From Climacium dendroides (taxonomy: Eukaryota > Streptophyta > Bryopsida > Hypnales > Climaciaceae), in the NCBI GenBank assembly GCA_950106755.1, contig OX467088.1, positions 1,162,001-1,226,000 on the forward strand: 64,000 nucleotides of DNA, given 5' to 3'. Positions within the stretch are counted from its first letter, which is position 1, and the number at the start of each line of letters is the position of its first letter. Positions 55,873-64,000 of the stretch are shown here, one piece after another. The notes beneath the pieces were generated by a model. That model worked only from the letters and a program-made list of their open reading frames with translations, had not been told where the DNA came from and searched no databases. The translations under genes were made by a program, and so were the position numbers.

Positions 55873-56326
55873 CACAATCAAAACAGAAGTAAAAGTAATT
55901 TTCTAATATTTTTAGAACCAAAAACAACTCAAAAATTCATAACTTTCTCACCGTGAGTCGGAATGTCACAAAACCAAGCTTGTGCACCCCTCCTCGCCAA
56001 GAGCTTTCCAACGGTACCAAAATTGTGACCAAAATATAAGAAAAAGTAATTTTCTAATTTTCTAAAATACTTCAAAATTCAATAACTTTCACACCATGAG
56101 TCCAAACCGCACGAAACAAAGCCCGTGCACCCCTCCTCGCTGAGGGCTTTTTGATGGTACCAAGATTGCGACCGAAATATGAGTAAAAGTAATTTTTTAA
56201 TTTTCTAGAACCAAATATAACTCAAAAATGCACAACTTTTACACCATATGTCCGAAGGTCACGGAACCAAGCCGGTGCACCCCTCCTCGCCGAGGGCTTT
56301 CCGATGGTACCAAGCACGCGACCGGG
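55873..56326. repeat. Tandem repeat of three ~143-150 bp units
   Basis: GTGCACCCCTCCTCGC recurs at 55982, 56125 and 56275. Each unit also has AAAAGTAATTTTCTAATTTT, a TTCAATAACTTTCACACCAT-like segment and a GATGGTACCAA segment. Similar but diverged units continue at 57.2-58.2 kb. Confidence 0.85.
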
Positions 56327-57180
56327 GGACGCATGGTCCGGGAGATCTCAACGTGACAAACAAAACAAAACAAACCACCTGTCTTAATAGAAGAGATTTT
56401 TTGTGGTCTTCGTTCAGTTCGGTTCCCAACTTCACATATCCTGTGCCCTCCCAGCACTGCCTGCCTCATTATTCCTTCCTTCCTTCCTTCGTGACTCCTC
56501 ACGCCGAGCAGGGTATCCATCGCCATCTATAAATACATATTTAATTCTAGTCTGGAGTATCACAGCTGTTCACAGTGAGCTGGAGGTGGCTCCACGGGCC
56601 ACTCCGTCGACGAAGAAGTGAAGTCACTTCATTACTATACTACTCCCTGCGCGGGTCCGTCGCTTTCTATTTCGCTCGACCATTTCCTGCAGTTCACCCC
56701 GGCTCCCGTTGCGGACTCGCGGCCCCACCCTCAGTTCAGTTGCGTTCCCTGGACGGAAGTGCCCCACCATTCTGGCACACTCCCCGGCCCTCTACTCCAC
56801 TCCACTGCGCTGCACTCTACGCCCAGGTGGATGAATGAGTGGCGGTGGTTCTGTTCGTCCTCCCGCGTCATCGTGCCAGCTGTGCTGCCTTGGAAGACTG
56901 GGCAGTGGGGCCGGTCTCTATCTTGACAACTCGAGCTTTCGTCGGTACTACGGCGACGGTCCCGAGTGGACGAGTTTCATCCACGCATGTTCGGGGCACG
57001 TGAATCTCTCAGTTGCTGCCTGCCTGAACAACCCCGGGCAGCTCCCCGAGAATCTATCCAATCATGGATTCCTCCCTTCTCCCACCCCATAACACTCGGG
57101 CCCCATCGACAGGAAAGGATGCACACCTTTAACAGACAACTTTTTTCAAACCAACAATTCTGAAATTATAGGACAACTAG
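56327..57180. other. GC-richer segment with TATAAATA, gene not established
   Basis: CTATAAATACATATTTAA lies near 56526 and is followed by about 550 bases of GC-richer DNA with overlapping plus-strand frames (for example 56835-57092). It looks like a promoter plus leader, but no protein is recognised. It interrupts the repeat family that flanks it on both sides. Confidence 0.35.
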
Positions 57181-57199
57181 TATGCCCGGTGCCGTTCCC

Positions 57200-58170
57200 A
57201 CATCCAAAATGAAAATGAAAATGAAAATAGTTTTCTAATTTGATGAGTTGTAAGAACTTTGAAATTCAATATCTTTTATGCATGAAGGAGTGCAAGGGTG
57301 AGGGGTTGTGTTGTTCTAGATATGAATAGAAAGCCACACAAGGGAGTGCAAGGGCTTTTTGGACATGCAATGTGAAAGGTATGGTTTTTTCAAAATAAAT
57401 AATAATAATATTAATATTAATAATAATTTCATTCAATTTTTCAATTCATACAAAATTCTAAAATTCAATAACTTTCACACCGTAGGTTCAAATGCCATGA
57501 AACAAAGTCAAGGACTCATAGAGAGCTTTCCAATGGTACCAAGAACGTGCCCACAAGACTCATGGTTTTTCAGATTTCCATGTATCAAACAAAACAATAC
57601 AATCAAACAAACAACAAAATTTAAAGGTATGATTAGTGTGCCTTGTACTGAGGCCACAACCAAAATAAAAGTGAAAATAATCTTCTAATTTATTGATTCA
57701 TTAAAACTTTGAAATTCAATAACTTTCATACCACAATGTGAGAGATTAGATTCTTGGTACAAATATAAAACTATATGCAACAAGCAATGTAAGGACTTTG
57801 TTTCACGGCATTTGGATATGGCATGTGAAAGTTATGTTTTTTCCAAATTAAATAAAAGATAATTTAATTCAATTTTTTAATTTAAAAAATTCATAACTTT
57901 CACATTGTAGGTCCCAACACCTTGAAATTGGTACAAATAGAAAGCTTTTAAGTACAAAGGAGTGCATAGGTTTGATTTCATGGCACTTAGACATGCAACA
58001 TGAAATATATTATTTTTCAAAATAAAATTTAATTTAATTCAATTTTGAATATATAAAAACTTTGAAATTCAATAATTTCCACACCATAGGTCTAAATGCC
58101 ACGAAATAAAGTTTTGTACCCTTCTTCATAGAGAGCATTCCAATTTTACCAAAAACATGGTCAAGGGACT
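57200..58170. repeat. Diverged copies of the ~150-bp repeat family
   Basis: TTTGAAATTCAATAACTTTC, followed by a variable CACACCGTAGGTT-like segment, GAAACAAAG and AGAGCTTTCCAATGGTACCA, recurs near 57452, 57703, 57885 and 58055 with irregular spacing. Confidence 0.65.
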
Positions 58171-59575
58171 TACAATTTCTTAGATCTCAGCACATCAAAT
58201 AAACAAAATAAACAACCTAATTTAAGATATAGATGTTAGCAAATGAAAGTAAAAGTGAATGCAATCAATTTTAAAAAATTTAGAATTTGTATAATTAGAC
58301 TATTAATTTTCAAAGTTAACTATCCCTTTAAAAGATGCAAGTAGATATTGTTCTTGCAATTCCCCTTGAAAAAATTTAGAAACGTTGATGTGCTTAAAAA
58401 AATTTAGTCTGCCTTCCCATACCATACCGTCAATTTGAATTGCACCAAAAAAACTAAAATAAAATGAGCTTTGAGTATTGAAGGAAGCCAAACAAAAGAG
58501 TGAAGGTGGTGATTTATATCCAAATGAATGTAAAACATAGTTGGTAGACTAGCTCATTGTGCAATGGCAAATTAATTGTCTTGAGAGGAAGCTTCCTTCC
58601 CAATATATTGACTTTTTTGCTTGATCTTTCCCAAGCAAGCATTTTGGAATAGGTTATCTCTCTTTGCAAACAATATTTGAAGTTCTCTATTTTTGGATGT
58701 TATTTTTAATGCAATATATTAAGTCCTATGATCTATTATTTTTCCTTATTGTACAACACAACTAAACTCTCTATGGAAAAAAACAAAGTATAATACATAA
58801 GCTAGGCTAGAGATGAAATAGAGCGCCTCAAGGATTCTTATAAGTCTTCAATTGTTATTTGCTTCTATGAGAGCCAATTACCTATTGTTTTGTATTCTAC
58901 TTGAAATTTAGTCATTATGATATTACTTTTAAAGGTATTCAATTGGCTTGATGCATACAAAAGAGGATTCTACAATGTCTAATTAGTCAATTTGCACCAC
59001 TGCATGTAATGTATGGAGGTAAATTAGTAGAGTTAGGGTTTGACAATTTGTATCTTGATTTGTGAGGGTAATGATGCTTTGGATTTCCGTAGAATGGGAT
59101 GCTCATGAATTTTCATGAATTTTGAATAAGGAGTTTAGTATAAGAGGGTGTTTGAAATTTTGAATGCTCAAATTTTATGATAGTTGTATAATTATTATTT
59201 GGTAGTCTTCGTTATTTTTGTTGTTAATTAGTGTTTTCTAATTCACTTGTTTCCACATTTTTTAATGCTTTTCTCTTCATCTAACAATATTAAGAGTTGG
59301 AAGAGGACAAAGAAGGAGAAAGAAGTATGAGTTTGAAGAAAAAGTTCTCGAAGAGATTAGAGTTTAGGATTGAATGTAAAAGTATTGCATTCCATTGAAA
59401 AATGGGTGGTGCATTCCTTTCTAAATTTGTATAAATTTTTTACTACAACCAATGGAAAATTGACATGTGTACCCCCATTACTCATGATAGTGACAAACCA
59501 TGCATGTTTTTCATAGTTTTTGACATGGTTTGTCACTATCACCTCAAAAGGAGTAGTAACTACTTGTATGCAATA
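58171..59575. other. AT-rich DNA, nothing recognised
   Basis: No gene is supported. The word AAAAGTGAATGCAAT and its flank (near 58250) reappear near 60890, indicating further dispersed repeats. Confidence 0.4.
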
Positions 59576-59579
59576 ATTA

Positions 59580-59715
59580 ATAATAGTGTTGGAAAGCTCT
59601 CTGCAAAAAAAGGGTACAAGCTTGGTTTCATGGTTTTTGAACCTACAATGTCAGTTATTGAATTTCAAAGTCTTTGTGAATTGAAAAATTAGAAAATTAC
59701 TTTTATTTTTATTTC
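59580..59715 (-). repeat. Reverse-oriented copy of the ~150-bp repeat unit
   Basis: TTGGAAAGCTCTCTGCA followed by GGTACAAGCTTGGTTTCATG and TTATTGAATTTCAAAG is the inverse of the unit described at 57.2-58.2 kb. Confidence 0.6.
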
Positions 59716-59964
59716 AAATGTGACGCTTGTATAATGCAGTCTATTCTATATTAAAGTATGTAGAATAAACAAGCGATTCAACTACCAATTTAATTGTGAT
59801 GAGAACAAAATTTTATATCACTGTCCAATGATCACACACTATATGATGAAGGGTTGTAAGGAATTTTAATTAGATTTCAAGTGCATCGCCTTTTAAATGC
59901 AATAAAATTCGTAGGTGGAAATTTGTTTGCATCCTATTTTTCAAAGGTGAATCTTAACATGACA

Positions 59965-60710
59965 TTTAATCCCTAAATGACAGACCTATTACCATTGATT
60001 TTAAACCTCATTGTCATCACTCAATTTATTGCCATTTTGCAACAAGTTATGTATGAAAAAATTTTAATTTATTTTTCAGGGATGAAACAACACATTTCTT
60101 TGTTTCACCAAAATTTTAGACTTTTTTGTGAATAGTTGATTTTTTGTGAATTTTTGAAGATATAATGAAGAAAAATCATATCAAATAGAAAATTATTTTT
60201 AAAAAACTGAAAATTTCACCATGTGTGAATATTATAGCGATGAACAACATGGTGTAAACTCAATTTCCGTGGCATGCTATAATTAAAACATAGTAGACAT
60301 TGAAAATACATTCAAAGTTCAAACTGCAATAAAAAATTGATTATTAAGAATTTTTTCAAAATTCAAATTAGAGTAGAAACTAGAGTGAATGAACTTTATT
60401 TTGTTAGTTGGTCTCAAATTCCAAAAATATCATTTTTGTAGAGAAATTTCAGATTTAAAGCAAGGAGCAACAACTTTCTAAAGTACACTACAATAGCACA
60501 TTTTGTGATCTATTATTTTTGGTAACTTCTCATTTATGTAAAGATAGACAATAGCATGACTCCAAACTCAACTAGATTATCTTTATAACCCAACATGGAA
60601 AGTCAACAAGAAAGAAGTGGATGAAAAACTGTTTCCCAGCTCTCTACAATTCAAGAAACATTCATCCAAAAGCCACAAAATGGCCTTGTTGTCATTTCTG
60701 GGTTAATAAT
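59965..60710. repeat. Dispersed repeat, copy 2
   Basis: Matches 50890-51640 in the same orientation; the copies are about 9.1 kb apart and lie on either side of the Pro/Ala/Glu-rich gene. Confidence 0.8.
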
Positions 60711-61919
60711 CATGCCAAATTTCAAAACATGCAAGTCTTTATATTTATGTAGAGAAGGATTTGAATTTTGTTTGTGCAAAGATTGGCAAGTTTCCTATAT
60801 AGCTTTAACAGACAATTTTTTTCAAACCAACAATTATAAATACAATTCTAAAAAAACATATGACTATGTTTGAAAATTAAACAAAAGTGAATGCAATTGA
60901 TTTGAGAATTTTTAGAGTTTGTATAATTATACTACAAATTTTCAAAGTTGAGGTTATAAGAACGACACTAGACTACTAGTACCCTTAATAGACATCCTTC
61001 AATGCACAAAATGCTTCAACTTTCATTGATTGCTTAAAATTAATCTTCTACTTCAATTTTTTTAAATAATTATAAATTTGAGCAAACGCTTTGTCATATT
61101 TGGGTCTATGAGCACTTGTAAAGAACTTTTTTCTAGTGGAAAATGGCTAGTGTTGCAAACGGGTGAGGATATCTTATGGTACAAGGGAATTTGAGTTGTC
61201 AATGTCCTCTAGTCCTATCCATATTACCAATTCTCTTACCTTCTATAGTCATTGCATTACTCACTACTTGGATTGTTTACTCAAAAATTAGCCACGATCA
61301 ACTCATTCTCCCTATAATGGACCATTGAGAGCAAACTTCATGTAGAGTTGATATTGGAAAACAAGTTTCAAGTTTCAAGAATTGGTTGAATGTGTTGGAA
61401 CTTTTACTATCTTCCATGGTGTTTAAACTTCCATGTGATTAAAAAAAAATACATATTAGGAATAACTTTGACTTGTGAGCAAGCTACACATTAAGAGTAG
61501 TTTGGTCTCATTGTTGAACTATTGAAAGCAACCCAAAGTTTTTCAAAAGTTGAAAACTTATTCCCACCACTTTCCATTGACATCTTCCTATAATTTGTCT
61601 AGCAAACTATTTTGATTCTCCCTTTGTAAACAATGCACACTTCCATATAGAGTTTTTGAAAGCATTTTGTCTTTTCTACAAAGTTTGGTTGATTTCAACA
61701 CATTCAAGTGTGCCATAAATACAGACTTGAAGTAATTTTAGTTCTTTTTTAATTTATGGGGATTACTTCTTCAAAAAAAATGGTACAATCATCTATCAAG
61801 AGTATTTTAATTCTTTGATTTTTTTTGTAAGACTTGATTTGACATTTGAAATAATTTCTTTATTTTGAACAAAGCTAACAAAATGAAGTTTTACAAATAT
61901 AGTTTCTAGTATGATCAAA
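60711..61919. other. AT-rich DNA, nothing recognised
   Basis: No coding or RNA feature stands out. A short segment near 60808 (AACAGACAATTTTTTTCAAA) repeats one at 57130. Confidence 0.4.
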
Positions 61920-62185
61920 AGTTTCTTAAATTCTCTTAAATGGACATTTTACTGAAGTTCAAATTTGAGAGTCTATTACCATATTTCTAAACATAAAAAA
62001 ATATGGAAGTTTTCTTAAATTCTCTTAAATGGACATTTTATTGAAGCTCAAATTTGAGAGTCTATTATCATATTTTTAAACATAGAAAAATATGGAAGTT
62101 TTCTTAAATTCTCTTAAATGGACATTTTATTGAAGCTCAAATTTGAGAGTCTACTACCATATTTCTAAACATAGAGTAATGTGAA
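61920..62185. repeat. 89-bp tandem repeat, three copies
   Basis: TTTCTTAAATTCTCTTAAAT starts at 61922, 62011 and 62100, an exact 89-base step. Units share GGACATTTTA-TGAAG and CAAATTTGAGAGTCTA and differ by few bases. Confidence 0.9.
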
Positions 62186-64000
62186 AATTTTCTTATTATT
62201 GCTATAATTTGTACTAACAGGAATTTTTTTATATGTAATTTCTGAAATTTTAAGTATGTTTCATAACAAACATAAGTTTCTTCACTTGCTCTTTTAAGAT
62301 TTTTGAAAATTTGGACTTTTCAACAAAAATATGACATACACAAAACAAATAAGTGAAAACAAACAATTTCATCTCTAAAAAGAAAAAGGTAAATTCACTT
62401 ATAAATAGCAACAAAATGCAAGATTTTAAGGTTTGATTACATGGTCATAAGTTACATTCTTTATAGGATAATTAATTCTTTATGTGTTGTATCAATCGCT
62501 ATTTTGATCTTTCCCTAATTACTTCTCAAACTTGGGGGCAACTTGATAAAGGGCGTTTTGAGTCTATTGTATGATTTTAAGAAGGTCTTAAGCATGAAAA
62601 AAAAACAATTTTTTCATCCAATTTAGAAGAAGGGAATTGATTGTCTAAATCATTTTTAATGTATGGTGCTGGATATTAATTTCTAGTGATAGTTTTGACT
62701 TTCTTACATAAAGAAATCCATGATTTGCTATAAAGTACATTTTGGCAAGTTTTCTTCCTTTCTCTTTATGTGAAATTTTTATGACTTATACTCTTATAGA
62801 AAACATGTGATTATATCTTTGAAAAATAATTTTAAAAAAATTCATTGATATGTGGTTGCAAAATAGAAGCATATACAAAAAGGACCTTGAGGCCACAAAG
62901 TGGCACTTAGAGGATTTCAAATGAACAAATTATTATAAAGAATTACATTTTTCCATCCATTTTTTAGGGTTATTTGGATGTGCTTGTCCTAGATGTTGGT
63001 TGAAATTCCCTTGTAATTGAGATGTTATTGACAACTTCGTTAAGAAAATGATAATTAAACCAATTTTTTTTCTATTTTTTTATGAAGTGCCAAAGTGACA
63101 ATATTAAATGTTATAGCCATGCTCCAAATTTTTACATTCATTCACATATTGGATAGAAAATATTACATTAGTGCATAGCATATATCTATAATTTTGTCTC
63201 CATCCACAATCTGGTAATTTCATCCAAGTTTTCTTTTAAGTTTTTTTTTTGATTTCCACCCTTTTATTAACATTTTGTTCTAAGGATAAGGTGTTATTAC
63301 CATTACTTTGGTATAGATGGCCACCAAATTGCTTGAAAAAATACCACTAAATTAAATTGACCACAAAAGACGCTTTCTCTAGCTATTTTGGTAATTTATA
63401 CCACTTTGTTCTAAATATGAATTAAAATAAAAATAATTATGCTTTTTTACAAATTTTGAGTTCAAAAAATGTGATAAAAACTAAATCTACTTCCTATTTA
63501 AACTTCAAATTTTGGAAAATAAATTATAAAATTTACCTATAACCATGATATAATAACTTTCTAATTATAGATTGACATGGAAATTTGGACTACACTAAGA
63601 TGTTTCATTTTGTAGAATACATCTATGGTGGAAATTTCAGAATTTTTTAGCTTATATTGTATTTGATATGAATTTTCTTCACTCTTACTTGAAAAAATTA
63701 CAATAATTTCAAATTTTCACTGAAAGAACTGAAAATTTAACACCTATAAAAAATATTTGATTTCTTCTATGAAAATGAAAATGAAAATGAAAATCATTTC
63801 CAATCATACTTGCAATGGCTCTGAAAATGTTTTGTATACTTAATAATATTGTCATAAATAATTGAGGAATTAGAGATCAGAGATTTTCAATAAAATTTGG
63901 GCATATTGTGGTGCAAGCAATATGCTTGCAAAACATAAAATTTCAAAAAATTTGGATTTGCAAAAATGTAATCAAATTTATCAAAAAAACCCCTTTGAAT
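62186..64000. other. AT-rich DNA to the window end
   Basis: No gene is recognised. A short ATGAAA microsatellite is at about 63770-63794. Confidence 0.4.

Noticed and set aside
1..64000. tRNA, rRNA or CRISPR features
   Set aside because: None was noticed on either strand; repeat arrays here have transposon-type, not CRISPR-type, structure.

Overview
The window looks like nuclear DNA of a land plant with a large, repeat-rich genome. The signs are GT-AG introns, a plant-type CACTA (En/Spm) transposon, a plant Ty3/gypsy retrotransposon with a TGGCGCC-type primer binding site, a plant UBX-protein-like gene remnant and AT-rich gene-poor tracts. The species cannot be named from sequence alone. Most of the window is nested transposable elements; only two host-type genes are convincing.

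Layout. 1-3.7 kb: AT-rich DNA with a decayed CACTA transposase tail (DUF4216-like, minus strand). 4.0-5.3 kb and 27.2-27.6 kb: the two halves of one host gene, a thioredoxin-like/UAS-domain gene resembling the N-terminal part of plant UBX protein PUX11. It carries nonsense changes and is split in an intron by a 21.76 kb CACTA element (5424-27179, target-site duplication GTA on both sides, CACTACAAC termini). 27.6-29.2 kb: unresolved exon-like pieces, then the 3' end of a second CACTA element. 29.2-42.3 kb: a minus-strand Ty3/gypsy element with 3.6 kb LTRs that contain their own reading frame, a chimeric or truncated left LTR, and a 1295-bp solo LTR nested in gag with TGTAA duplications. 42.3-45.8 kb: an orphan coding end, plus-strand relatives of the same LTR reading frame, and a third CACTA-like end with subterminal repeats. 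45.8-52.7 kb: AT-rich DNA with a large inverted repeat (arms near 47.75-48.20 and 49.05-49.49 kb). 52.74-54.51 kb: a four-exon minus-strand gene for a Pro/Ala/Glu-rich 382-residue protein, with a GC-rich upstream region. 55.9-64 kb: tandem and dispersed repeats in AT-rich DNA.

The standout is the large CACTA element. Its plus-strand transposase gene reads, across five exons that join in frame, as transposase-associated zinc-binding-like domain, then a SET (lysine methyltransferase-type) domain, then tnp2 transposase, DUF4218-like and DUF4216-like regions. One in-frame TGA at 23385 interrupts it. On the opposite strand lies a seven-exon TNPA/Transposase_24-like gene with a DUF8039-like C-terminus and no visible stop. 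The two genes diverge from a ~7 kb spacer. The ends of the element carry dense ATATGACTG repeats, palindromic on the left and head-to-tail on the right. A SET domain spliced into a DNA transposase suggests an element that could act on chromatin or on its own silencing; that role is inference.
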